A stretch of 64,000 bases of DNA, taken from contig CM028329.1 of assembly GCA_016647705.1 (NCBI GenBank), positions 15,401,910 to 15,465,909 of the forward strand, given 5' to 3'. A program made the translations under genes and the position numbers. Below are positions 1-13,100 of the stretch, in pieces. Position 1 is the first letter of the stretch. Each line of letters starts with the position of its first letter. The notes under the pieces were generated by a model. That model was not told the DNA's origin. It made no database searches and saw only the letters and a list, made by a program, of their open reading frames with translations. The DNA is from Eucommia ulmoides. Lineage: Eukaryota > Streptophyta > Magnoliopsida > Garryales > Eucommiaceae.

Positions 1-1289
1 CCAACCGCTCACATCAAGTAGCATTTGCAATGGCTAACTTGATTCACTCAAATGTGCCTTTAAATTCGGCGATTAAGGTTTGGAAAAAGGTCAACTGGAT
101 AGGGAATTAGCTTATGTGTTCAGAATTGAATTTGCATTTAGGATTCGACAAGGTGATGAGGGATAAACATGTATCAAGGTAGGTTTAAAAAGGCTCAAGC
201 GACAAAGAGAATGCCTAAATCACGTCTCCTGAACTATCTCACCTAGGATTTCGCCTCAAGCTTCCCCTCAATCAAGTTCTAGAATCCTTAATGTGTCATG
301 AATTTGGCTAATCGGTAATCGTCCTCAAATCAATTGAATAACTATACATTGAGTCTATGTGCTCGTGCAAATTAGGATTTACAATAATGTTTACCAAAAA
401 GCATAGTCAAGCACGTAGAACACACATGCATGGGTATTACCCTTGACCTTGAAAACAACCAAGGGGTAATCTCATCATCGGGTAATGGCCTAGATGAACA
501 CAAAACTCAGCATGCAAACAACAACACAAATAAACACATTCTAACCTAAACACACATGCAATACGCAAAAACAATAAAACATAAACTAACATACTACACA
601 TCACTTTCAAACTTAAAATGGATAGTGTTCTCAGCGATCCCAATTATCAATCTCAACATATGAAATTTAAAGCATGTTGAAGAATAGGGTTTAGAACACT
701 TACCTGGGAGACGAGAGGATCTCACCTCCAATTCAAATCGGATGTAACGGATTTAACTTATTTGAGCTTGGGTTGCCTCCCAAGAAACACGTGGTTTAAT
801 GTCCTCAGCCCGACATTTTCATAACGCCCTCAAGCTTGGCGAAGTTTTGCACTGATCGACTTGATCTTTCAACGAAGCGCTTCACTGGCTTATGTGTGTG
901 GCCCTGCACAATAAACGACTTGGAATCCCGTCGAATGGAATGCATCAATACTCGTCGATCTAACATCGCCAAGTACCCTACATAAGAAACAAAAACAAAA
1001 CTACAAACAAAAAGTATATACAAAAGAAATGCCTAAAGTTAAATTAAGTCATTTACACACAATATCGACAATAAATGACAAAACACAATCCTGGAAATAT
1101 GATACACTTGCTTTTCCTATCTAACACTTAAGTCCTGAGCCGTTACCGCATATCTCCAGCAATAACATCGAAACAATCCCCGACAATATGACACACTTGC
1201 TTCTCCTATCTAAAACTTAAGTCCTAAGCTGTTACCGTATTTCTCCGACAATAACATCAAAACAATCACTGGCAAAGGTGCCAAAAACT
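1..1289 (-). mobile_element. Internal region of Athila-like non-autonomous LTR element (copy 0)
   Basis: Read on the minus strand, this follows a primer-binding site at about 1265-1285, related to the Athila-type site TGGCGCCGTTGCCGGGGA. It aligns by eye with the internal region at 58416-61053: the same GGGAGGCAACCC block (rc at 768-782), the same AGGTGAGA/CCTCCCAGGTA block near 705-735, and the same stretch about CTAGGATTTCGCCTCAAG near 245. It keeps little gag sequence and runs off the left edge. Non-coding remnant of a gag-only family; it looks broken. Confidence 0.75.
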
Positions 1290-2891
1290 TGTACGCACGG
1301 AGGATTTCGCACCCTCGGCGTATATGACTACTCACGAGTGTACGAGATCAAAGATTTAGTATAGTGTGATCGTGAAAGATCGGGTTATTGTATCCATAGG
1401 GATTGGTGTCGTTACTATCGAGTATCGCATTTGTCATGACCTAACTTTATCTAGGCTAAAAACAAATGTAATTAATTAATTAATACTAATACTAATATAA
1501 CCTAAATTTACTACATTAATATATTAATATGTTTTAGGGTAAAGAATTGCCTAGGGATTAACGTGTTTACAAATACGTGTTCGATTTCGATTTACTCACG
1601 TTTACAGTGTTTGACCTATTTACCAATCTCAGTACGTAAACTCTACCGCCATCTCTCTTGAGTGTCAGATGGGGGAATATATGACTTCGAGTCAACGAAG
1701 AAGTCCCCCTCAATATCTTAATGACCCTAGGTCATGTGAGTCTCGCCCAGCGTCATTGATAGCACACAATCCAGCTCCCGACCGGGTCATTTGATCATGC
1801 GTTGTATTTACCCTATCGACAATCTCCATTCTAAAACTCTTTTGCCACCTCTCCTAAGTGTAAGACGAGGGATACAACACAAATTCATGTCAATGAAGAA
1901 GTCCCCCTCAATGTCTTAATGACCCTAGGTCACGTAAGTCTTGCCCCATCGTCATCGATTGTCTATGATCCAAACCCCAACCTGGTTATAGAATCGTGGC
2001 GTTTGTTTACCCTAATCCAAATTCGGGATTTGTCAAACCCTGTATTCTCCATATATCTAACTAAGCATGATAAACAAACAATACGATAAACATAATCAAA
2101 CTACAAAGAACAAACATAAACGCAACACTAAAATAATCTAAACACATATTTATAAATTATATCGTTAATCCCTATACAATCCATATTTAACTGTGGCTAT
2201 AGCCGCATTTACAATGAAATAACAGGATAAACATGTTCGCAATATCTTAAGTTAAAGAAATAAGAAAAAAAATCAAAGAACTTAGCCTCGTCCGAAGATA
2301 AACTGATAAGAACGCTTAACGATCGATTCGCCTTCTTCTCCACTTCAGGATGTGAGCTACACCTCTAAAACTACTATATCTACCCTTAGATATATTTTAA
2401 AGGGATCAAAATATCAAGAGAGACCAGAGAAGGGGGAGGAGAGAGGATATATATAGGCAAAATATCCTAAAAATATCTAAAAATATCTTCAGGCTACACA
2501 GAGGGTCTCCACCATGGCGGTGCTAGGTCGGTTTGGCTGATCATCTCGGTGATGAAGATAACGATGGACGTGGAAAAGCTTCTACTGGATTTTCGCTTAG
2601 GCAGTGGGCTGTCACTAGCCATTTGTCTTTCTCAACTTTTTCACTGCCGCGGTGGTGGTCAGGACGCCATGGCGGTGGGCTTGTTTCACAATTTTACCTT
2701 CGAGCTTGTTTTTCCACCGTTCTTCGATCGCTTTTGGTTCGATCTCATCGTTTTCACTCCAGTTTCCTATCGTTTTTCCCCACACACCTGATTTAATGCG
2801 AAAAGATAAAAATTAATTAAAACGTAATAAAATTATTATATAAATGCTTGAAAGCTAACTTAATTCGGTTTGGAAATACGTAGATATATCA
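1290..2891 (-). mobile_element. 5' LTR of Athila-like element copy 0
   Basis: About 1.6 kb, homologous by eye to the LTR pair of the copy at 56801-62632. In element orientation it opens TGATATATC at 2891 and ends near 1290, where the primer-binding site follows. It contains two tandem blocks of about 185 bp (from about 1620 and 1805) with the shared motif CCACCTCTCC and AAGTCCCCCTCAA, and a palindrome cluster at 2500-2680 built on CACCATGGCGGTG. The right flank CACAT (2892-2896) would be one target-site duplicate; its partner lies beyond the window. It is inserted in the integrase region of the Tat-lineage element. Confidence 0.8.
2497..2690. repeat. Palindrome cluster, CCATGG core (Athila-like copy 0 LTR)
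   Basis: CTCCACCATGGCGGTGC (2508-2524), CACTGCCGCGGTGGTGG (2642-2658) and CGCCATGGCGGTGGGC (2665-2680), at the position occupied by the CCTAGG-core cluster in copy 4. Confidence 0.8.
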
Positions 2892-2896
2892 CACAT

Positions 2897-3874
2897 ATCA
2901 TCTGGCCCGAAGTATCCCTGTCTAACAATCTTGTGAACTATAGACCTTCCTCCTAAGTGGTTGCCGCACATCCCTTTGTGGATTTCACTCATCACATAGT
3001 TAGCTTATTTTGGTCTCAGGCTGAGGAAGTATGGGCCCGAGAAAGATCGTCGATAAAGTACCCTATCAATAATGATATATCTCGATGCCCTATACCGTAT
3101 TTGCCTGGATTCTGCTCGGTCAGGGAGCAGTGTTCCATTTAAGATGTACTCATTTGTCGGGTCCATCCAAGTTAGTACGTCAAAGAAAATGCACATGATG
3201 TTTACTTGATCAAAAATTGTTGTGCTCGACTCCTCCAAATATTCAACAAGAACACTCATTTTCAGGGCGAATTCTACGGCGAAGGCCAAGTTGGCCAAAG
3301 TATCGGCGTGTCATTTCTCTTCTCAGAGGATTTGGTATACTTGTATTTTCTCAAAATTTTCCATAAGCGCCTTTACCTTTCCGAGGTAAGCGGTCATACT
3401 TGGGTCTTTAGCCGCATATTCACCATTTACTTGGTTTACAACAAGTTACGAATCACAACAGACTTGTAGACTTTTGACATTGAATTCCCTTGCCAACCTG
3501 AAGCCAACAAGGAGGGCTTTGTATTCTGCTTCGTCGTTGGTGGCCCTGAATCCCAGTTGGAGTGCGTATTCAATTTTTTCTAGAACTGGGGCGACGAGGA
3601 CCATTCCGACCCCAAATTCCTCTATATCAGAGGAACTATCATTGAAAAACTACTATTTGTCCGGATTGAGATTATCACTCGATTTGAGATGAGAACGGGC
3701 CCCTTTCGGGACCAACGCTTTTGCTGGACCGAAATGGGTCTCGTGCCAGGCAGGGTTATGGTCCTTTGGGACAGGCTCTTCCAGGAAGGTCATCTCAGCG
3801 ATAAAGTCGGCCAGGACCTATTCTTTGATGGCTGTCCTAGGTCGGTATTCAATGTAGAATTGGCCAAGCTCAAG
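2897..3874 (-). mobile_element. Tat-lineage Ty3/gypsy element: RNase H and integrase N-terminal portion
   Basis: Minus-strand translation resembles the RNase H of plant Tat/Retand/Ogre elements and then the linker to integrase: WMDP...YILNGTLLPD, IRYRASRYIIIDRVLYRR, and the zinc-finger region EIHKGMCGNHLGG. It is the continuation of the element whose RT lies at 10194-11438; the Athila-like copy at 3880-10188 sits between the two parts, and copy 0 caps the left side at 2891. Fossil, many breaks. Confidence 0.85.
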
Positions 3875-4115
3875 GCTGTTGATAGGTGAAATTTATCTAT
3901 CTATTCACAAACCGATTTTAGTAGTTTTCGAGTATTATTATAGTGTTTTAATATGTTGTAATATTTTTTTATTATATTTTGTTATATATTAGGTGTTTGG
4001 GATGAAAATGGATGAAAGAAATTCATAATCGAGTAAATTAGTGGAATGTCGGTGGAAGAATAGTGGAAAAAGAGTAAATAAGGCAAGTTCAGGACTGCAG
4101 ACCCACCGCTGCAAC

Positions 4116-4972
4116 TAGGGGTGTTAAAAAATACCGGCAAACTCAAAAACCGAACCAAACCAACAAAAAAAAATGGAAACAAATCGCCCCTACACAAAAA
4201 ACCGCACACCCGGTTCAGTGTGCGGGTTTAAGGCTCGTGAACCGCGGTTCACACCGAACCGCACCAAAAACCCCAAAACGATGTTGTTTTGGGGTTTATA
4301 TAAATATATTTTGGGGTTTATATAAATATATACACGCATATTAATCCAATCCTAGCCGCCACACTTCTTGAATCCCCGATCTGCTCTTCAGCTCTCAACT
4401 CTCACGCTTTGGCTCGTTTTCTCACTTCCTCAATCGCAGCCCTAAATCATCGCAACCCTAAATCTTTGCCATGAGAACAGATCGCAACCCTAAATTACAA
4501 CCATCGTAGCTCTAATCGCACCATGATCACAAGATTCGCAACCCTATTCGTCGCGAGAATGCTGCTACTTGAACGCCGCGTGATCAAACCATTGAAATTC
4601 CAGTCTGGTAGCTCGCAAATCCGTCATCGCCTTAACAGATCTGGTATGTTTCTCTCTATTTGTTACAAATCTGGTTACAAATATGGTTGATTTCTATTTC
4701 TGGTTGAGTTTTGTGTTGTTGGTTTTTATTTTTGAGTCTGGTAGCTCGAGTTTATGATTTTTTTTGCCTGCGGTTGTTCTTGCTCCTACTCCTCCCAAGA
4801 AAAAACCGCAACCGTACCGAAACTACCCAAAAATTGCATGTTTGGTTTTCTTTAAACATGAAAATCGAACCGTCAAGGAGCGGTTTCCAGCAGATGAAAA
4901 CTGAGGACCTCGGTTCAGGGACTGAAAATCTCCAAAATCGCACCGAACCGAACCGAATCGTGAACACCCCTA
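4116..4972. mobile_element. hAT-type DNA transposon deletion derivative (857 bp)
   Basis: Terminal inverted repeats TAGGGGTGTT / AACACCCCTA and a slightly diverged 8-bp target duplication (GCTGCAAC at 4108-4115, GCTACAGT at 4973-4980) fit the hAT superfamily. The empty site is visible in the partner LTR near 9030-9045. Subterminal regions are rich in CGGTTCGGT-type motifs (AACCGAACC), typical of plant hATs. The interior keeps what looks like a promoter and leader: a twofold TTTTGGGGTTTATATAAATATA unit at about 4285-4330 and a CT-rich leader with repeated AACCCTAAAT. No transposase frame remains, so it is probably an internally deleted relative of an autonomous element. Confidence 0.85.
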
Positions 4973-6199
4973 GCTACAGTGGTGAAACCACCACTGTAGC
5001 GATCAATAAAATAGAAACCTTCTACCCTTCCACCGCTACAGCGGTCCGACACCAGATATTTTAGATTTTTTGGGATATTTTGTTGATATTTTTTTTATCT
5101 CATTTTTATCTCCTTCTCTACCACACCCATGAGGACATTTTTTGGGTTTTCTTGAGAGCTCCAAGACTATACCAAAGGGAGGAGAACACAATTCCAAAAA
5201 GAGGGGACAAGATCAGAGCGATTTTGGCGAACATGGATCCGTCCATTCTATAGATAACGACTTTTGTCCTTTATTTCTCTCTTTATTTCTTAAACCCTTA
5301 TTGGTATTTGATCATGTGTAGCTTGTATATTGTTGAATATTGGGTTATGACCATGTATAGCTAAACATATATTGTCTAGGGTTTGATTGAATTCATGAAA
5401 ACGTTGTTTGTATAAATCGATGTTTCATTAATGGTTATTCATGTATGTCCAATTGTGTTTTCCATTTTATTACTTCCATAGTATGCTTGTATTGGTATTG
5501 TGGTTGGTTTGAGAATACAAAGTTTGACACTCGGGAGAGGTAACTCCGAATTCGGACAAGGGTTTAAACACAACACGATGATCTAATGATTCGGAAGGGT
5601 ACATATTAGAAAGTATGCAATCCCCGAGATTGAGGTGAGACTCATGTGACCAAGTGTTGTATAGACACTAGACGGGGATGTAGGCATTGACGAGAAGTCA
5701 CATATTCATTCACTTTATACTTGGGAGGGGCAGTGAGTAAGATTTCGATACCTAGATTGTCCGATAGATTTGAATACCGTTAATGTAAACTAGATTGAAA
5801 TGAACACATTTAAGTAGACGAAATTAATCCCTCAACAAGATACTCCCTTAAACATCATATTAGTATAATTAGTTTAATTAACTTAGTTTAGTATATTTTA
5901 TTAACAAAAACTTAATTTGAGTCCCCTAGATAAAATCCGGTTATAACTATCACGGTACTTAACGATAATCTAATTCAATCCATGTGGATACGACAACCTT
6001 TACTCTTCCCACTTTACTAAAACTTGACTCGTACACTTATGGTGAAAGTAGCGACGTAATATTTCGCTACCAAATTTTTGGCGCAGTTGTTGTGGATTGG
6101 TTTTTAGATTGTTGTTTATATTGTGAATAAATAACTTGATTTTAATTTAGGTATTTATTTTATTTATAATTTTTGTTTGTAGTTTATTTTTCCTGTAGG

Positions 6200-7201
6200 G
6201 TACTTGAAGATGCTAGATCAACAAGTACTGTTGCATTTCTTTCAATGAGATTTTGAGCCATTTTATTATGCTTGGGATCAATACAAGAAGTTGCTTATTC
6301 GGTTTCTGACCATCGTTTCCTGAGGAAGTGTCAACTACTGAATTTCCTCGACGGGTTATTAGCCGCAACAAGAAATTGGGTTGAATGAGGAAATGGTACC
6401 ACCTCTTTCGACCAACTAACCGCGGACGAAGCCTATTGGGTACTGGAAGACATGACGGAGCTTAATTTTTAGAGTTCGAATTATTCAACAAGATATCAAA
6501 GCTTAGGTGATAGTTCTACCGTTTCGGCGCCATGGATTGACATCCCGGACCAACAGGAGGAGTCTTCTCCCACCCTGGAAAAAATGTTCGCTGAATTTAT
6601 GGGAGACACTTAAGCTTTCAGGAGGAAAACAAATAACCGTCTCAATGGGCATAAGGTTCGTCTTAACACTATTGAGACGACTTGCGCTGAAATTGATGAG
6701 ACCGTAAAGTCTCTTGAGACTCAAATTGGCCAGCTTATTTGCTTCATTGAGAGCGAGTTAGAAGAAGTGGCACTGAGAGATGCACAAGCCACATCCAATT
6801 GTGAAAGAAACAAGGAGGAATTGAATACGATTAGGAGGAACTTGGGTTCATGCTATAACGATGATTCGAATGAGACGAAAACCCAAGCATGGATCGACGA
6901 TTGTGATTCTTCACCATTTGCGATCCAACTATTGATGCCGCCACTGATCCCAGACGATCATATTTATGAGGATCCAATATGGATCAATTGTCCTCCACCG
7001 CCTTTTGCAACATTCATTCAAGCCAACCGAGCACATGAGACGGAGACGAGTCTTGTTGAGAGTTCGAGCCAAGCAATGCCACATCTCGCCAAGCTTAAGA
7101 GAGTTCAAAACCAAGACCCGTATGTTATGTTGTTTGACACATACTATGGGCAGAAGCCACTCTTTGACGAGCACTTCTCTATATTAAGCCGAGGACATTA
7201 A
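6200..7201 (+). mobile_element. gag-like region of Athila-like copy 1
   Basis: Translation is related to the Athila-lineage gag: a leucine-rich stretch near 6230-6400, the EDMTELN-type segment near 6450 corresponding to SEDMAAFNYQ in the copy at 60395-60823, then a coiled-coil segment ending in a QIGQL motif near 6725. A 144-codon open stretch at 6767-7201 follows, ending LFDEHFSILSRGH. Nothing resembling protease, RT or integrase follows. Fossil. Confidence 0.7.
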
Positions 7202-7204
7202 ACC

Positions 7205-7300
7205 AAGCACGTCTTGGGAGGCAACCCAAGTTTTAAAATAAATTAGATCATCACTGCCAACTTCACTTAGAGGTGAGATTGTCGTGCCTCCCAAGTACGT
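7205..7300 (+). repeat. Conserved GGGAGGCAACCC block after the gag region
   Basis: CTTGGGAGGCA at 7213-7223 and TGCCTCCCAAG at 7285-7295 form a perfect 11-bp inverted pair with a 61-nt spacer. GGGAGGCAACCC is a recurrent sequence after the coding region of plant Athila/Tat elements. Related blocks occur at about 705-785 and 59860-59945 (minus strand), and the second half at 38581-38615. Confidence 0.55.
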
Positions 7301-9017
7301 GTTCTAAATACCCTTCGTCGGCTTGCTATATTTCAATTGTTGAGATCGATGATTGGGTCACTATGGACACTTCATGTTTTGAGTTTGGGGGTGTTGATGT
7401 TTAGTATGTGTTCTTGTTGTTAGTTGTGTAGTTTTAGTTTAATGTATGCATGTTTGTTTAGTTTAGTGTAAATGCTTTTATGTTTGTAGTATGTGTTGTG
7501 TGTTGAGTTTTGTGGTTCATCTAGGCCATTACCCAATGATGAGATTATCCCCTAGTTGTCTTTCGAGGTTAAGGGTAATGCCCATTCATGTGTGTTCTAT
7601 GTGCTTGGCATGTCATTTGGGTAAAAGTTATTATGGATCCTAATTTGCACGAGCACATAGACTCAACGTATAGCTATTTAATTGATTTGAGGCCAATTAT
7701 CCATTAGCCAAATTCATGATAACTTTAAGGATTCTAGAACCTGATTGGAGGAAACTTGAGGCGAAATCCTAGGCGAGGTAGTTCAGGAGATATGATTTAA
7801 GCATTTATTTGATCACTTGAGCCTTTGAAGCTTACCATGTAATATATTTTATCCCTCGTTACCTTGTCGAAGCCTATAAGCTGTTTCAATTCTGAATACG
7901 TCACAAATACGCTGGCCGATAAAACTTTTTCCAAACCTAAGTCGCTAAACCGAAGGCACAATTTGAGTGAAATCAAGTTAGCATTCGTTTATGCAACTTG
8001 AAGTGAGTGGTTGGATTTTGGATGAACTTTTCATTGGTTTGGTATTCGAGTACTTGTTATTTTTCTTTCGTTTTAACCACCTCCGTGAAATTGTAATGAT
8101 CGAATAAGTTTGGGGGTGTGGTTTATTTAAAAAAAAAAAAAACATATGTAAATATAGTTCTAGTTTAGTTTCTTTTGACAAGTGAGTACGGAGTTCTTAA
8201 ATGTACGTTCAGGGTTATTTTGAATTTATCTATGGGGGTTCGAGTGTGATTGTGTGCCAAACATTGTGCCTTGGGTATCGTTGAGTTAATGACATTAACC
8301 TATTTTATATTCCCGATATACCATTGGCCAAATGTTAAAATCCAAACCAAGTCCTTTGGATCTTTTTGAATTGCTTAGCCTACATTAGTGGAGAGTGGAA
8401 CCTAGTCTGGCTTATGGAATTCCTATGCCTTATCGGTTTTAAATATTAAACTTTGTTGGTGGATAATCTAATATGGTCTTTGGATGGTTGTATTATTGAG
8501 TTTTCGCACATACACTTGAATAGGATCTAGAATGGCGTTTACCATTATTGAATGTTAAAATTCTAGAATACCACATGGTGTGTTTTAATCCTGAACTTGA
8601 TATAATTGGGGGTTGTTGAGGGAAAAATATTTTGGTCGATAGTTGAATTCAAAACTCGGATATCGTTATGTTTAGATTGTTTGTGTTTAGGTAGGTTATG
8701 TTTTTATTCATTGTTTAGTATTTGTGTTAGTTAATTATATTGTGTTCTTTATTTTAGTATGAGTATTTTGTTCGAGGACTAGCAAAATTCTAAGTTTGGG
8801 AGTATTTGATAGGTGAAATTTATCTATTTATTCCCAAATCGATTTTGATAATTTTTTAGTATTATTATAGTGTTTTAGTATGTTTTAATATGTTTTTATT
8901 TGGCTTGTTATAAATCAGGTATTTGTGACGAAAAGGGACGAAAACAGTTCATAATCGAGTAAATCGGTGGAATGTCAATGGAAGAATGGTGGAAAAAGAG
9001 CAAAGAAGGCAAGTTCA

Positions 9018-9175
9018 AGACTGCAGGCCCACCGCTGCAGCAATGAAACCACCGCTGCAGTGATCAATAAAAGAGAAACCTTTTGCCCTTCCACCACTGC
9101 AGTGGTGCTTCCCATTGCTACAATGGTCATCCAGCAGAATGCCTATTGACTTTTCACCACTACAGCGGTCCGACA
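9018..9175. repeat. Palindrome cluster, CTGCAG core (Athila-like copy 1, 3' LTR)
   Basis: Units such as CCACCGCTGCAGCAATG, CCACCGCTGCAGTGATC, CCACCACTGCAGTGGTG and CCACTACAGCGGTCC. The 5' LTR counterpart is split by the hAT element (4095-4115, 4973-5050), and the copy 3 LTR has it at 40460-40650. Confidence 0.85.
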
Positions 9176-10193
9176 CTAGATCTTTTAGATTTTTTAAGAT
9201 ATTTTGTTGATATTTTTTATCTCATTTTTATCTTCTTCTCTCCCACACCTATGAGGACGTTTTTTGGGTGTTCTTGAGAGCTCCAAGACTTTACCAAAGG
9301 AAGGAGAACACAATTCCAAGAAGAGAGAACAAGATCGGAGTAGTTTTAGCGAACGTGAATCCATCCATTCTTCAGATAACGGCTTTTCTCCTTTATTTCT
9401 CTCTTTATTTCTTAAACCCTTATTGGTATTTGATCATGTTTAGCTTGTATATTGTTGAATATTGGGTTATAACCATGTACAGCAAACATATATTGTCTAA
9501 GGTTTGATTAAATTCATGAAAACGTTGTTTTTATAAATTGATGTTTCGCTAATGGTTGTTCATGTATATCCGATTGTGTTTACCGTTTATTACTTCTATA
9601 GTATGCTTGTATTAGTATTGTGGTTGGTTTGAGAATATAGGGTTTGACACTCGGGAGAAGTAACCCCGAATTTGGACTAGGGTTTAAACACAACGCGACA
9701 ATCTAATGATTTGGGAGGGTATTAGAAAGTGTGCAATCAGTGAGGTTGGGGCGAGACCCATATGACCAAGTGTCGTATAAACACTAGGCGGGGATGTCAG
9801 CATTGACGTGAAGTGGCATATTCTTTCACTTTACACTCGGGAGAGGTAGTGAGTGATATTTCGATACCTAGATTGTCGGATAGATTTGAATGTTGTTAAT
9901 GTAAACTAGATTGAAACAAACACGTTTAAGTGGACGAAGTTAATCCCTAGACAATATACTCCCTTAAATGTCATATTAGCATAATTAGTTTAATTAACTT
10001 AGTTTAGTATATTTTGTTAACAAAAATTTAATTTGAGTCGCCTAAATAAAATCCAGTTATGACAATCGTGGTAGTTAACGATAATCTAATCTAATCCCTG
10101 TGGATACGATAACCCTTACTCTTCCCACTTTACTAAAACTTGACCCGTACACTTGCAGTGAAAGTAGCGACGTAATATTCTGCTACCAGCTGT

Positions 10194-13100
10194 ACTTCAT
10201 GAGCCGGCCATAAACATCAGGTGAGTGAAGAATATTCCATAAAAGTTGATCAATGAGTACGATGATCACGTGGGTTTGAAAATATTGCCTCAATTTTCTT
10301 GATGCGATGAGAAGGGAGTAAGCCAACTTCTTAAATTGTTGGTATCTTGTTTCGGCATCAGTTAACACTCAACTTGTGTAATACACTGGAATTTGTATCC
10401 CGTCTTCTTCTCAGATCAGCGCCACGCTGACTGCAGTATTCGAGGCAGCAATGTACATGAATAATTCTTTTTCGTTCTTGGGGGTACTCAGCAATGGCGC
10501 CGAGGAAAGATATGTCTTAAGACCTTAGAATGTGGCCTCACACTCCTTTGTCCATTCGAATGTCTTGTTACCCCTCAAAACCTTAAAGAAGGGAAGCATT
10601 TTTCAGAATATCATAAGATAAAGCGATTCAAGACGGCCAGCCTCCCCGTAAGCATTTGAACTTCCTTCTTCGTCTATGGAGAGGCCATTCCGAGAATGGC
10701 GCTAAGTTGATCTGAATTGGCATCAATGCCCATCTGGGACACCATGCATGCCAAAAAAATTCCTGCTGAAACCCCAAAGATACACTTAGTGGGGTTTAGC
10801 TTCGTGCGATGAGCTTAGAGTTAGTTGAAATAATTTTGGATATGGTCGATGTGATCACATGCTTTGGAGCTATTTACGAGCATGTCATTAATGTAAACTT
10901 CCATTGTCGAGCCAATCTCTTCCTTGAACATCTTGTTGATGATTTTTTGGGAGGTACCCCCAGCGTTGAGAAGGCCGAAGGGCATAACCTTATAATAGTA
11001 GGTGCCTCTGTCTGTGATGAACGAGGTATTTTCTTTGTCAGGAGGAAACATAGGAATTTAGTTGTATCCGGCGTAAGCATCTAGGAAACTGAAGAGTTCG
11101 TGCCCTGCCGTAGCATCTATAAACAGGTCTATCCTTCGTAAAGGGAAGAAATATTTGGGGCATACGTTATTAAAATCTTTAAAGTCCATGCAAATACGCT
11201 ATTTGTTTCCAGCTTTAGGCTCGAGGACGACATTGGATAGCCAATTAGGGAATTCCACCTCTTCCACCATGGTAGATTTCACCAATTTATCAATTTCTTG
11301 TTCAATGAGCTTTTGATGCTTCGGGTGTAATTTTCTTCTTTTTTGCCTCACAGGGGGATGGTAAGGATTAGCATTAAGACAGTGCATGGCAACGCTTCGA
11401 TCAATCCCGGGAAGCTTGTTGTGGGACCAAGCAAACATATCGTAATTCTTTCTAAGGAGATTGGTTAACTCTTCTTGTTGTGCCGTGCTGAGTTTGGCAC
11501 CAATTCAGACAGTTCTCTCCCCAATAGTGGGGTGAATGGGTACTTCTATCAGGTCTTCATGAGATCATGGACGAGGTTCCTCATCTCGGGGATCGTCAAT
11601 AGGCACGATTTCGAGATCAGACAAGGCTATGAGCTCAACTTCATTATTCCCGGTATCGGTTGTTGACTGCTATTTCTTTTTCTAAGAGCCCTTTTGGCAC
11701 AAGACCTAGCAGATTCCTGGTCTCCTCGTACCTCCTCCACCCTCTTTTCGATAAGAAACTTTATAGATTGATGGTAAGGGCAGGATATTGCTTTTAACGC
11801 TGCCAATGTGGGTCACCCAATAATTGTGTTGTAAGGAGAAGGTCGAACCACAATGAGAAATTTAACCCAAACTATGGCTAAGGTGGGTACAGTACCAACA
11901 GTGAAGGAAAGGGAGGCCCAACCCATGGAATTCACCACCTCCTCGCCAAATCTGACAAGGGGATAAGTAGTGGGTCTTGTGGACCTTGAACTCATGTTTA
12001 TTTTGTCGAAAGAATATTTGAAGATGATATCTGTGGAGCTTCCTCCATTGATTAGAATTCGTCCAACCGTATAGTGGTTGATTAGGGCTAAGATTACCAA
12101 GGCATTATCGTGAGGGGTATAAACCCCTCAGAGGTTGGCTTTACTGAAGGAGATGACGTTGTGTAAGACAACATCAATTTTTCTCACCTCGTACACGTCC
12201 TCGTCAGTTGTTTTCTTTGCTTTACCCTCGTACCTCTTTCGTGGACGAGGTTCCTCATCTTGGGGATCGTCAATAGGCATGATTCTGAAATCAGACAAGG
12301 CCATGAGCTCAACTTCATTGTTCCCGATCCCGGCTGTTGACTGCTATTTCTTTTTCTGAGTGCTCTTCTAGCACAAAACCTAGCAGATTCCTGGTCTCTC
12401 CGTACCTCCTCTACTCCTTTTTCGATAAGAAACTTCATAGATTGATGGTAAAGGCAAGATATTGCTTTTAATGCTGCCATGGTGGGTCGCCCAATAATTG
12501 CGTTGTAAGGAGAAGGTCAGTCCACAATGAGAAATTTAACCCAAACCGTGGCCAAGGTGGGCACAGTACCAACAGTGAAGGGAATGGAGGCCCAACCCAT
12601 GGAATTTACCACCTCCTCGCCAAATCCTACAAGGGGATAATTAGTGGGTCTTGTGGAGCTTGAACTTACATTCATTTTGTTGAAAGAATATTTGAAGATG
12701 ATATCTGCGGAGCTTCCTCCATTGATCAGAATTCGTCCAACCGTATTGTGGTTGATCAGGGCTGAGATTACCAAGGCATTATCCTGAGGGGTATAAACCC
12801 CTCAGAGGTTGGCTTTACTAAAGGAGATGACGTTGTGTGAGGCAGCATCAATTTTTCTCACCTCGTACACGTCCTCGTCGGTTTTTCTATTTACTTTACC
12901 CTAGTGCCTCTTTCGGGAAGAGGTGGTCTCCCTTCCAAGCCGAGGCTACCATCGATCATATTGATCTCACCATCTATGCACATCTCATCATCGAATTCCT
13001 CAGTTTCTGTTCTTGGTAGGGGTCAGCCAGGATTTTTCCTTCTCGATTAACCCTTACGTTCATCTCGGCGACTGCTTTCTCCAGAGCCTGCATTCTCTTT

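Larger units (their letters stand above)
3880..10188 (+). mobile_element. Athila-like non-autonomous LTR retrotransposon (copy 1), both LTRs and TSD
   Basis: Bounded by TSD GCTGT (3875-3879 and 10189-10193). The 5' LTR is 3880-6072 (about 1.33 kb without the hAT element inside it) and the 3' LTR 8807-10188 (1,382 bp); both start TGATAGGTG and end GCTACCA. Primer-binding site at 6079-6096 begins TGGCGCAGTTG; the 3' purine-rich run TTTGGGAG lies at 8795-8802. The internal 2.7 kb holds only gag-like sequence and a tail, no pol. The LTRs differ at roughly 8% over a 200-bp stretch compared by eye, so it is older than the copy at 56801. Inserted in the RT/RNase H region of the Tat element. Broken fossil. 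Confidence 0.9.

Noticed and set aside
4711-5064. 117-codon plus-strand frame rich in Arg, Asn and Thr
   Set aside because: Translation of the hAT subterminal repeats running into the LTR.
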